Shown here one piece after another: positions 12,464 through 23,674 of a DNA stretch of 64,000 bases; the stretch's first letter is position 1; each line of letters begins with the position of its first letter. The translations under genes and the position numbers were made by a program. Source of the DNA: Crotophaga sulcirostris. Lineage: Eukaryota > Chordata > Aves > Cuculiformes > Crotophagidae. The stretch spans positions 843,103 to 907,102 of the forward strand of contig VYZB01000372.1 of NCBI GenBank assembly GCA_013397455.1, written 5' to 3'. Under the pieces are notes generated by a model. It did no database searches and had not been told where the DNA came from. It saw only the letters and a list, made by a program, of their open reading frames with translations.

Positions 12464-15400
12464 ATTAGACTGAAAATCAAGAAGAATATAAACAATATCA
12501 TAAGATGTTTTTTTCAAATACAGAGTTATGTTCTTCTTACATCTCCTAATTTTAATTGTATTGCATTTGAGGAATTTCTGATTTGTGGACATTACTAACA
12601 AAAGCAGCCTAATCCCCAAAGTACAGCATCTGCTCACTTGAGCTCTGTGCCTGAACCAAGAGAATTTCACAGACCTTGGCACACAGAGTTGCATTCATTC
12701 ACACAACGCGTTTTTGGGACCTCACTCTGCTGTCAAGTTTCCCCTGGCTTTCCCCTCATTAATAGAGAGATTAAATCACCCTCAACCAGGTAAAGTCAAA
12801 TTGATCAGTAGGCAGGTCCTGGAACTATCTCTTCGTCCATTTCCCAACATTTAAAAAAATTCACAGAGGCTGAGCTGTGTACTGATGTCCTTTATAGAAT
12901 ATAAAAAATACTTAGATGACTGGATAACAAAACCCAGTTATCTCAGGAAGGATGTGAATTTCTGAAATACAGACTTGCTGCTTGTGCAGTGGAAAACCAT
13001 ATGCCTTTTAGAGAGAATGAGGGGCTCTTCAACATGTTTGCTGCAGGAATATATTCGTTTGTAACCTTTTAAGATGTGGGGTTGAGGAAAGAAAGAACAT
13101 TACTTTAATAACCGCCTCACCAAAATTTTTCCATGATTCCTGAAGTGAAAATAATTATTTATCTGAATCTATTTCTAAACAGAAATTAAGATCATTTTCC
13201 TTAAGTCATTTCTTAAACTCGTTTCTAATCCCCTAATAACCTTAATCAATAAATTTAAAATGTTGTTAAAAATCTATTTAAGGCTTATTACTTTGATCTT
13301 GCCACTAATACAGTGGCACAATTCTTACTGAAATCAGTGCAAAATAACCTCGTTCACATATCGTCACATAAGAGCATGCAAACAGTATGAAAATCTGTAT
13401 ATGAAAAATATATGAAAATAATAATATGCAGGGCATATGTATCTATTGTGGTGTTATTTGGTATTGTATTTTTCTGTGCAGGAGGCTCCTTAGTGCTACC
13501 TTGAAATTAATCAGAGGAGTCCATGCTTGAAAGGGCACCCAGCCTGGAAGGTGCCCCTTCTGCATGCTCTGACCCAAATTTTGAGGAGCTGTGCGTCCCC
13601 CAGGTCATGCTATCCTGTGCAAGAGCCTTTGAGCATTTGTGCCTTTCTGCAGCCACTCTCCCATGGTTGCTCCTGCCAGTGCTGTGCTGTGGGTTGGGGT
13701 GAGGGCGCGTTGGCTGCAGTGGGGGAAGGCGAACGCGCTGCGGTGCTGTCAGACTGTCAGCAGCACGAGGCAGCCCTGACCCTGCAGAGGTGCAGCTGCT
13801 TACAGGGCTTGCCATCCGCAGCCTTCTTCTGGGAGCGGGAGCTTGTTTCTCTTGAACCTGGTCACACCATCCCGCTTGGCCACTTTAGTCAGAGGTCTCC
13901 CACTTGGTCAGAAGTGGCTGGTGCTGGTGCTGTCCCTGTAGATCTCTGCTCAGGACTGCTGGGATACCCTCTTCTCTTGGGGGTGCTATTCGTAGGCAGA
14001 AAGTGCAGGTGAAGCTTCCCATGCCAAAATTGCCCCCTCCCCTGTAGATGCCGGCAGCTGTCACACCTTGTCTGCAACGGTGCTGTGTTACCTATGTAAG
14101 AAAGAGCAGTGTGCCCGCCTAGTGTCAATGACTTCTATTATAGTATTCAGTATGACAGCACCAGGGAACACAGCATGATCATGGCAAGCTAAACTGTCTG
14201 GATACGTTTCGACAGACTTGATGAGATTTATACAGAGATATTATGGTTCTTAAGAGATTCTTGGTGGCAGCATCCTGAAAGGCCCTCTTCTTGTTTTTTT
14301 TCCTTGGGCTGTTCTGAGCAGGTCGTAGAGGCCACTGCAGAAGTTAGAAAAACAAACGTGTGGTTATACTTTTTGTTTTAAAAGGATAGATATAAAACCA
14401 CAATGTAGCTCTATATTTCTTGTTCCCTCCTTCCCCCCCCCCCACCAAAGATCAAAAGGGGAATGAATCTGAAGTTCCTAGGTCCCTTGATATTATCAGA
14501 ATAAAATTCTCAGTGTGACTGCAATTTTAGGATGAGACTAAATATTCAGAAGAGTATTTGTAGAAAGATTTTCTCTTGCTGAGATGTTGATTCAAGTTTT
14601 ATTTCTTTGCATTTGTGCTGTTAAAATGACAGTTCTGACCTGTTAATCTGTTACACTTTCCACATCTTTTACCTGGGGACCTAGTGGTTCCCTTGCTGGG
14701 CTCATCTGGGCAATTTTAACCTAATTAGTTCCCTGATAGCAGAGATGCTTCAGGCACTGGTAGTGTCTTGATCATTCCTATTGTCTGTTTACCCTTTCAG
14801 TTTTCCTTTTAGTGTATTGAACACGTATATTTCAATTAAGTAATATAAAGCTTAAAACCAGAGAATTTTGATGAAAGAAACAGAAACTTGGTCTAAATAG
14901 TCTAATACTCTTTTGTCTAGTGGCCAAACTCTGAGGTTCCCTTCCATGAACACGGATATTTTTGAAGGAAGAGAGGACCTTTTTTGCATGCAAGACATGT
15001 TCTGTGTATCTTCCTTTTCTCTAAAACCTGTGGATGATCTTTTAAAGACATATTCTGTCAATTCATACCACATTGCATCTCTCTTCAAGATCTGAAGAAC
15101 TGGTACTTCTCAAATGGCCGAGAGCATAAACTGACCCCAGAGATGCCTGGTTGGGACCATTGTCCATGCTGCAGAATGGAACTTGTCCTAGAGTTCAAGC
15201 TCATTTTTCATGTTGTATTGAAATATTGGGCAGTGTGTCCTTCCTAGATTTGAACAGAGCTGTTTAACTCTTGTCCAGAAGTCCTCAGTTTGTTTGAAGA
15301 CTAATTTTTTAAACTCAAGTCTGGATCATGTATTCCTTTTGGTAAGAGTAGTGGGCAGTTTGGCAGTGGACCTACAGAGTTACAGATTTCAGCCTTTATT

Positions 15401-16236
15401 AGCAAACTTGACACTATGACAGCTGCTACTAGATTGAGTGGTGCCTGTGTTCCCTTTCTAAACTCCTCATTGTCACGAATGAAGACCTGAGACATCCCAC
15501 TGTCCTTTTTCACCCACATGGCTTTGTCTTCTTCTCAAATAACAAAGGTCTCAGTGAGGTCATTGCTATATGGCTCAGTCTCCAGCTAGAAAACACCATG
15601 GAGTTTCAAAGTTCTTCTTGGCTCACCTGCTTACATATAGTGACAGGCTGTGTGTTAAGTTAGACTTCAAAACAAAACAGATGCTTGTTTCTTAGTGGTC
15701 ACAGAAAGGAAAAGTGGTGATGGAACTACTTCTTAGAATTCAGCAAAGATTTTGTATAGTTTGTAGTGTGTTGATGGCTTGCCATCTGTCTCTCTGGGAG
15801 TTATTATTTTCCTTTGTTCTGTTCAGAAACACCAGGAAAAAGAACAATAAGATGTATGTCTGTCAATCTACCTATACTTGGAAAATGAACAATTTGGACA
15901 ACCACTTAGCAGCTGAAGGGAAAGAACTATCTTGTATCCTGCAAAGGGCAAATCATGTGTTCTGTGGTGACAGAATTGGCTCTTTCAAGCAGAAAATGTA
16001 AGCCTTTGGACACTATTACGCTCTGTAAGTTCAGCTGTAATAGTTTGTTACCAGGCAGACAGATCCACCCTAGGTTTCTGCTTGAACACTGCAGAAGACT
16101 CCAGAACGCATAATTGTTACCAATGCCAGAACCCAGTCTTAATACTGATTCTTACTTTGTAAGTCAAAGTTAACATTTTTGTTTCAAATTATGCTTCCAA
16201 AGGCAGCTTTATATGCAAAGGACTTAATTCATTTGT
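12464..16236. other. Intronic spacer with a GC-richer patch
   Basis: Mostly unique AT-rich intron sequence. The part around 13510-14110 is GC-richer and carries several CpG sites (for example GGGCGCG and GCGAACGCGCTGCGG near 13705-13742). A 161-codon frame on the + strand (13527-14012) starts at TTG rather than ATG and resembles no known protein, so it is not called a gene. An 11-C run lies at 14433-14443. Confidence 0.5.
14433..14443. repeat. Poly-C run (11 C)
   Basis: Eleven consecutive C residues within a pyrimidine-rich stretch (CCCTCCTTCCCCCCCCCCCA). Confidence 0.9.
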
Positions 16237-16306
16237 ATTTATATATATCTCTCTATATATCTCTCTATATATATATATCGCTATTTATATATATATATTT
16301 CTATAA
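16237..16306. repeat. AT/CT-rich compound microsatellite
   Basis: Interrupted (TA)n and TCTC units: TTTATATATATCTCTCTATA and following bases, with further (TA)n blocks up to 16306. Confidence 0.9.
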
Positions 16307-16714
16307 TTCATCATGCTTACTTTGAATAAGAAACTGCATTTCATCATGTATGGAAAATCATGTATGGAAGTATTTTAATAAGTAAAGTAAAGTGAAATTA
16401 CTTTGATTTGTTTTCTTACATCAATTCAGCAAAGATACAAACGTGAAAAGTTGATGGTTGGTAAAGCTACAGATTTATCTGTCTGTACTGTTGTGGAAAA
16501 CTTCCAAGCAGTTTTTCACGTTTGCTTTGGCAGGTGTTTACCAACGAGGATGGATTGTTGCTGTGCAGAGTAATGTTTTGGCATTCATACAGTTTTGTTT
16601 GTTTAATCAGTGTTTACCAGAAACAGGCAGAGTAGGGAGGCAAAACTGCTCAAAGGTATGGTGTGGCCTCCATACAAGGAGAGAGTAAGTAGGGACTCTT
16701 CAGTTTGAGAAAAG

Positions 16715-16753
16715 ATATATATACACACATACATATACATACATTATATATGT
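16715..16753. repeat. (TA)n/(CA)n-like microsatellite
   Basis: ATATATATACACACATACATATACAT is followed by ACATTATATATGTG. This is an imperfect alternating purine-pyrimidine tract about 40 bp long, just left of the antisense LTR. Confidence 0.85.
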
Positions 16754-16884
16754 GAAGCATCCATTAAATATAGCTGTAAATAGATTTGAAATTGTCACCC
16801 GACACTACAGGGACACACAGGTTCTTCTCGGAATCCTTTAGAGGAGAATGAGGACTGACCACAGGCTGGAATTATAATTAAAGC

Positions 16885-16890
16885 TTTATT
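16885..16890 (-). terminator. Poly(A) signal of the antisense LTR
   Basis: AATAAA on the minus strand (TTTATT on +), placed between the TATA box and the LTR end as expected for the R/U5 boundary. Confidence 0.55.
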
Positions 16891-17243
16891 ATTACATAAA
16901 AATTTAATAAGCTGCATAGGTTATTGCTATCTAAAATTTCTGGCAGTTAGAGTATGTTTAGTTTTACAGAGCATTCTTAGCAATTATCATAGCTTTCAGT
17001 TAAACAGAATTTCTAGTAATTAGTGTAGCTTTCTTGTACTATCTAGAGTTTTTAGTTTCCTGAACCCTCTGCAGATCAGGTCAAATGCTTAATAATCAAC
17101 ATGCAATAATCGAGACCCAGACTTTGCCTAAAGCAACAGGAGTCACTCCCTTATTTTTGGAGGAAGCAGGCAGTGGTGGAGGTGTCCTAGGCCCAAGTTT
17201 TGCTGCCCAGCTTCAGTTCTGGTCTATGTCCCCCAGCTGTTTG

Positions 17244-17251
17244 ATTTTATA
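17244..17251 (-). promoter_or_regulatory. TATA box of the antisense LTR
   Basis: TATAAAAT on the minus strand, preceded by ATATTGGC, a CCAAT-type context. Transcription would run leftward, antisense to OXR1. Confidence 0.5.
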
Positions 17252-17540
17252 GCCAATATCTTACATGCAGATATACTTCCCTGTTCCCTGACGGATGTTA
17301 CCACATCCTCATTACAGCTCTTGGTGGTCAAATGGTCTTGTTGCAGTGCTGACAGGTGGGTTCTCTGTTCTGTAACAGGGGTCATCACATCTTGATGACA
17401 ACCATGGTGTTGGAAAGAAGAAGAGAGAAGGGGGTGACGTGTAATCAGCACACTGACATAGCATGGCGATTTGTCTTAGAAAATGGTTTTAGTTATGCTA
17501 ACCAAATTACTGGTGTTAGGAACACGGAGTGCCAGACACA

Positions 17541-20500
17541 GAAACAGAGGAAGTTATTTTTCACTTAAAGAAAAGTAAATTGCCACAAGTTACCACGGAG
17601 GCCAAAAGCATAACTAGATTGAAAAAGGGATCAAACACAGTGGTCCATTTATCTATTCAGCAAGTTCCTAAGCTACCAATTTTCAGAAGGATAAATACAG
17701 AGGGATTATATGTTTGCCCTTTTGCTTGTGCTCTATCTGTAAGTTTAAGATTTTGGTTCCTCTTGGGAATAAGATTGAGGAAGAGGAAAAGAGAAACGTG
17801 TGGTTCTGTCTGATGCTATGGTTTCTATACTGTCAGAGTTAAAAAAAAAAAACGAAAAGGAAAGAAGAAAGCAAAATAAAAACAGAACCCCCCACTTTTT
17901 TTTGCTATTACAGACATATCTGCTCAGCTGGGATGTGCCTGCCTGCCTCTTTCTAAGGCTCTGCACGTAATTAGGAAGGCCCATCTAATATTGATGAGCC
18001 TGTGCGTTGATTGTGATGAGGAGCACAGGACTGCTGCTGACTCTCTTTGACACCGTGATTTTCAGTGGCTTCCTGGAGGACAAGATAGGCATTTTTGTAG
18101 CCATTATAAATGCTGTTGGAGTTTAAACTGCTCAGCTGCAAACGCTGTTTCACAAATATAAATGTAATAATGTATACCTATTTGCATGCTGTTGAATGTG
18201 TAGAATAACAAACTGCCAGTTACAGTGCTGTTCAATATCAATCTTTGGAAACACCATTTCTGTTGAAGGTGTCAGCTTATTTAAATGTTTTGCAAGTGGA
18301 CAGTCTCACAGGAATATGTGTGTCATATGTCTCAGAGATCGCATGATTCGTGGAAGCAAGGTGTATTAACTGTGCTGTTACAAAATTTGCATGAAACTCA
18401 GGATTTTTGGTAGTCAGGAAAATGGGCATATATGGAGTATCCAAGATTTTTTATGTGTAGATGCTTTGTGTTTATTTTGCAATCAAGTAAGGCATAGCTC
18501 TTCTAGAATGATTTGAGTACATTTTAAGAAGATTTACAGTAGCTGTCTGTAATATCTTTTACATCAGGACTGATAATTATTCCTGTGATTTCATAATGCT
18601 AGATGTTACTTTTGTTCAACATCTTGTTTCCTGTACATTTTAATGTGTTTTCTTTGAAAATTATATCCCACACAGAGAGTAGCAAGCAGTTAAACAGGTA
18701 TAATGTGCTCTTGTAAATGTCTGGAATTACCAGGGTTCGCCACATGCTGAGTATTGTGGGAACCGAATGAATTGCTGTTTCTAAAGTTACTAAGGCCAGT
18801 TAGCCTCTGATTTAATGTGAAGAGAAGGAAAATTGCTGGTACTGAAAAGTGTATTAAGATGTTAAAGAGTATCTTATGCTTACGAAGGAGTATTTTATAG
18901 CATATTTTTTGCTCTTCTGTTGAAGCGCTGAAAATATTGTTTTTCTAAACTGGTATCTTCTCTGCTTTAAGACGTTTTTGTTTTGTTTTTTTTTTTTAAT
19001 TAAAGCTTTTTCAAAATTAGAGGAAGCCCTAGGGCTGAAGACATATTTCAAAAACAGCATTGTTCTAGAACAGAACTGCCCAAGACTTTGGTTGTATAAC
19101 TGCAGAAGGCGGCCAAAAAAAGTGAGATGACTTGCTTTTCACTTCCAGCTGGACATCTTCCTTTGTGTGTCAAAGAGGATCTAACCCTAGCAGCTCGCTG
19201 GGTCGAACCATTTAAATCAGCTGTGGTCAAGGGAGCCGAAAGTCAGCAAGTTTTGCATCAGACCCCTAGGGGAGATAAAAGTTCACATATACTTAGTTAT
19301 TAAAGACTTGTTTATTTATTGCTTTTTAGATGGTATATGTATTATAATTTATGTAGTGACATTTCTGTAGAATTTCCCTTAATTCATGTATCCAAATAGC
19401 TTTTGTGTTAATTTTGTTCATATATATTCTGATTGATAGAATAAAATGAGGTTTCAGCAAAATTTTTGCCTTTAATTTTCGATTCTTATTTAGTGCTGTA
19501 GCTATTTTGCAATGTTGGGCTGTCTTCCATGCTTTTCTTTATTTTACTACAGTTAATTAGTGAATTTAACTAGAAGAAGAGAAGAAGGAAAGCTAGAATT
19601 AGATAAAGTTGTATCTTTTTTCCTTATTCTGCCTAGTTTATAGTAAGAGATTGATTATTGCAGGTGTAAGAGTCTATATATTAGTACCCAAAAAAATGAT
19701 AGGAAAATTCTGCTATATTTTTTCTGCATGCCTTGCTTTTATATGAAGAGAATTTCAAGTGCCTTTGTAAGTAACAGAGGCAGTGTTTTATACTAATCCC
19801 AAACCTGTGCATCCAACATGAAAAGTGTAAATACATTGAGTCATTTCTTTCAAAGAGGTCACAGTGGGACTTAAACATGAAATGGTCGCTTAAGTGCTTT
19901 TGATCAGGGGCATGTTCTTTGTAGAGTCTGTAAAGAAGTAGCAGAGAAAATTAATGAACTTGAAGACTCTGAGCCACAAGTGAGCATTGCGCCCTGTGTG
20001 GACACCCAAATAGCATATGATGGTTCGTATTCCTATGTGCTCCATCCTCGTGGCCTGACTCTGTCTTCCAACATCAGTGTCACACAGAAAGGGCATAGCA
20101 TCCAACAATATGTCCAGTTATTTCTTTGTTTTCTTTCCACCATTATTATAAAATTCATAAATAAGACATAACAAGTTTTGGAAAACATTAGAAAGCCCAA
20201 GACCCACTTAGTAGTTGAGAAGTGGACTATGTGAACTCAACTGGTAGCTGAGTATAAAGTAAAACAAAGCAGATAAAAGTGTATTTAGGTGCTGGACACC
20301 CATTGTATTGTTCTGGATTCATCCTTCTGGACAAAGTTGACTTTACCAAATGTATGCTTCTGTGAAATCAGTACAGAAAATTATCAAGGAGGAAAACTAC
20401 AGCTTAGAGACAAGGATAAATTCCCAGCTGTAAACACATTGTATTTTGTAATTTAAAACTTTTAATGAGAAATTAATTCATTCTTATTCCACATGCTCCC

Positions 20501-21269
20501 TGAGATATGAAGCTCCCCAAAGCTCAGGGCCTAATGCAGGCAGCACATTTTCTGAAGTCACATCTGCTTCACGGTTGCCAGAATGTGCTGTAGGACTGCT
20601 GCCTGCCTGCCATCAGTGCCTCACAGAGCTTTTTATATCCAGCCGTAGACTTGTGATGGTGAGCGGCGTGTTGGTGTGAGACAGTCTGCTGACTGCAGAC
20701 AGAGAAATATGCAAACTGATCTGCTTGTCTGTGCTTTGCATAGACTGAGGAAGCGTCTCAGCAAACAAAACAAAGTACGAACTTCCAGCTCTGTGCATGA
20801 AAGACTGTGGTAAACTCCTTTTCTGCAGGAGCTGTGATGAAGATTTGCCTGATTGTCCAGAAGGAGGGGAGAGGAAGGAAACAGTTTGTGATCCAGCAAG
20901 ATACAGAGGTTGGATTGAGGCAAAATGAGAGAAGTAATTGACCTTGCTTCACCTCCTGGCTTCTCTGTAGATTGTTTTCCATGATCTCTATTCATTTAGG
21001 TTGTTTGTGCCACTTATCTATGCAATCGGCAGTGATATACCTCAGGAGTTGGCCTGCAAAGCAGCGTGCTTCCTATCCCAAAGTGTATGTAAATGCAGTC
21101 TTCAAGAGAAATGTCTGCAAATCCCACATAGCATTCATGCCTGTGATGTTGGAAAAAGGCTTTCTGCCCTGTCTATTGAGTGTCTCCCATATCATATTGT
21201 CACTACAGAAGCATATTGCCTGTATGTTTAAAAACCTGGCTGAGCATAGGTCCTGGCCAGGCTCTGCTT
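17541..21269. other. Intronic spacer, nothing recognised
   Basis: Unique-looking intron with A/T runs (for example T-rich 18981-18999). No gene, RNA or transposon copy recognised. All open frames are below about 120 codons and have no recognisable domains. Confidence 0.55.
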
Positions 21270-21677
21270 AATCACAAGTCTTATGAGGAACAGCTGAGGG
21301 AACTGGGATAGTTTAGTCTGCAGAAAAGGAGGCTGAGAGGACACCTTATCACTCTCTACAACTACCTGGAAGGAGGTCATAGTGAGGTGGATGTTGGTCT
21401 CCCAGGTAAGAAGTCATAGGACGAGAGGAAGCGGCCTCAAGTTGCACCAGGAGAGGTTTAGGTGGGATATTAGGAAAAATTTCTTCATGGAAAGGGTTGT
21501 CAAGCATTGGAACGAACTGCCCAGGCAAATGGTTGAGTCACTATCCCTGGAGGTATTTAAAAGACGTTTAGATGTGGTACTTAGGGACATGGTTTAGTGG
21601 TATACTTGGCAGTGTTAGGTTGATGGTTGGACTTTATGATCTTAAAGGTCTTTTCCAACCTAAACCATTCTATGATT
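21270..21677 (+). mobile_element. CR1 LINE 3' fragment with ORF2 C-terminus
   Basis: About 400 bp of CR1 in sense orientation. It runs from CAAGTCTTATGAGGAACAGC through the ORF2 C-terminal coding part to a 3' end reading GGTCTTTTCCAACCTAAACC then ATTCTATGATT. The coding end is still open over 21382-21597 and shows CR1 ORF2 features: [25 protein letters not shown] and [10 protein letters not shown] stop at 21595-21597 closes it. Upstream, the frame is broken (a TAG in GGGATAGTTTAG). The 3' end with ACTTTATGATCTTAAAGGTC resembles the CR1-J/E-type end, as does the copy at 26157. It is a 5'-truncated, inactive copy. Confidence 0.95.
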
Positions 21678-22442
21678 GGTAGCTGTGTGAGCCTGCTGCT
21701 CAGATCTGCTCCAGCTGTGCTTCTGAAGCTTGCACTGAACCCACAGCCATGCACAGGCTTGGTTGGATCTTGGTTCAATGCCAGACAGAAACAGGCTGAA
21801 GCCAAGGCTTTGCCCGTATTGCATTTTAGGCCCAAATCTGTCTTTGAGATCAGCTTTGACATTTAAGATGGGGATATTTCTTCCTTGCCTTATGGCAAAG
21901 ATGCTAAAAACCTTTACTGATGATGAAGCTCTCTGAAAGGCAGTTTTTTATAAAATCTGATGCATATTGTATTGAAAAAATGTTAAGGAACAAGATATGC
22001 GCGTGTTAACAGCATCTTATCTGTGCAGGGCATGAATCTCCTCCCTGCATAACACAGGAAAAAGATGTGTCGCTGGGCTTCTTATGTGGGAAGAAAAATA
22101 GCTGTCATAATTTATAAGAAGCCTAAAGTAAATATAGATGGAAGAGCTGACAGCTGACCTAATTAGAGAAGGATTGACAATGATGAGGTGCACTCCAGCA
22201 AATTAGCTAGTTTGTCCCAGCTAGAGAGCCTCAGCTTATGGCTGGATGTTAAGTAATATTGCAGAGAAGTATTTCTTCTTAAAGCAGAATTCTGGAAAAT
22301 ATAGATATAAGCAAAGAATTTAATAACGGTATCAATATTGTGTTCGTACTTCTGCTACAAATAAGATACTAGTAGATATCAATAGAAATGCAAAGACTTG
22401 AGTATTATTTAAATGTAAAATATTGCAATCCCTGGTTTATAT

Positions 22443-22474
22443 TTTCATTTTAGATTAGATTTCATTTTAGATTA
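22443..22474. repeat. Short tandem duplication, 17-bp period
   Basis: TTTCATTTTAGATTA occurs at 22443-22457 and again at 22460-22474, separated by two bases. Confidence 0.85.
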
Positions 22475-23128
22475 TATTTTGTCAGCCTTCCAGATTCATT
22501 CGCATTTCTGCTTGTAGTAACAAGTTCCAATTAATTGTTCTTCTTCTATCACAAGTGTGAAAACCTTCCTCCAATTTTCTTCTCTTTTTATCTTTCTAGC
22601 ATCTAGCATAGATCTATCGAGCATCTAGACTTAAGCTCATCTAAACATACAGAAATCTTTTATTTTTGTCAATTGCCAATAGTACTGACAGATTGGCATC
22701 CATTTATTAAAATGGACACTTGGTTTGAAATCTTTTGGTTTTGGATGCCAGTAGATTTGTGGAGTAACCAGTTCCATTTAAAAGAATGTTAGGTTGAGAA
22801 ATTTTGGGATAGTAAGACTTACTGTCAGATTTTTAAATTCGCAACAGTTTTGGACATGTGGATCATCATTTTAAAATACCAAACCAAGTAGTGCACTAAT
22901 AGAGTGTTAGACCAGAGTATTCTATTAAAGCAGAACAAGAAGTGTAGTAGAACAGTTGTCATAATACACTAGTCCACAGTGATGACATAAGATGATCAAG
23001 GAAGAATGTATGGCAAATATTTCAGGTCAGTCTTCCTAAACAAAGTAATATAATCATCTCCTGCTCCACACACAAAAAGCAAAAAGAGAAGATTGCAAAC
23101 TTTTAGTAATGAACTTGAAGTTGAGAAG

Positions 23129-23145
23129 AAAAAAAAAAAAAAAAA
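23129..23145. repeat. Poly-A run (17 A)
   Basis: Seventeen A residues followed by GAAAA. There is no adjoining retrocopy or LINE end that would explain it as a poly(A) tail. Confidence 0.9.
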
Positions 23146-23624
23146 GAAAATCTGATACCCTCTGAGGCAATCTGGACTCCTCCTGACTATGCTATGCAAC
23201 AAACAAACACTCCCATCACAAATATTTCTTTTTTAAGAGGCAGGTGTGTTGGTTATCATGCAGCTTTTCAATGTACTGTCTGGAATTCAGAGCAAAGCAA
23301 AATGTGTGTGTTTCTCCATGATGGTGAATCAGAAGAAATTCTTTACCCTGTCTCAATCCTAGAGTAAAATCAGTGTTGTGGGTCTTTGTGCTTCTGCTTC
23401 TGGTGTGGTGTTTAGGAAGGCTAATTGATCTTGCAGATTTTTATTTTGATAATGGGGCAGTTGATTCGAGTGGAAGCTAAAAGAGATGACCAGCTCATTG
23501 TAAGGTAGGCACTATGTAATGACCAGCAATCAGCTACAAGCTAGGGTGATATACGGCCGAAAAGTCTCCAGCCTAGAAAACTGTGTCCTTGTGAGAAACA
23601 GTGGTTCAAGATACTGCTGTCCCC

Positions 23625-23663
23625 TCCACTGAAAGATATGGTTGTTGGTGATCTTTCAGTGGA
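23625..23663 (+). other. Perfect 13-bp-stem hairpin
   Basis: TCCACTGAAAGAT (23625-23637) and ATCTTTCAGTGGA (23651-23663) are exact reverse complements separated by a 13-base loop. Outside the stem, CTGT (23617-23620) can pair with ACAG (23671-23674) across an internal loop, giving a foldback of about 58 nt. The paired stem is shorter than in a typical pre-miRNA. It could be a chance foldback, a transposon foot or a structured intronic RNA. Confidence 0.6.
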
Positions 23664-23674
23664 AAGGAAGACAG

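Larger units (their letters stand above)
16793..17540 (-). mobile_element. Probable antisense solo LTR of an endogenous retrovirus
   Basis: Seen on the minus strand: a CCAAT-type ATTGGC next to a TATA box (TATAAAAT, + positions 17244-17251), a poly(A) signal AATAAA (+ positions 16885-16890), then a U5-like stretch ending GTGTCGGGTGACA at 16793. The other end is placed at 17540, giving TGTGTCTGGC as the minus-strand start, so the element has TG...CA ends. The flanking 5-mers are GAAAT (16788-16792) and GAAAC (17541-17545), a 4-of-5 match consistent with an aged target duplication. Known: TATA box, poly(A) signal and TG/CA ends in this order are the plan of an LTR. No gag, pol or env sequence is attached. 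The family is not identified with certainty, and the right-hand boundary is the weaker one. Orientation is opposite to OXR1. Confidence 0.68.
21678..23616. other. Intronic spacer, nothing recognised
   Basis: Unique-looking intron. It holds a 17-bp-period duplication of TTTCATTTTAGATTA (22443-22474) and a 17-A run (23129-23145). CTAATTAG (homeodomain-type core) sits in 22150-22180 beside CAGCTGACC, but regulatory use is unknown. Confidence 0.5.

Noticed and set aside
13527..14012. 161-codon + frame
   Set aside because: Starts at TTG, has no recognised domain and no supporting splice or promoter structure; kept only as a compositional finding.
23129..23145. Poly-A run as the tail of a processed pseudogene
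   Set aside because: The sequence before it matches no recognised gene and no flanking duplication was found.
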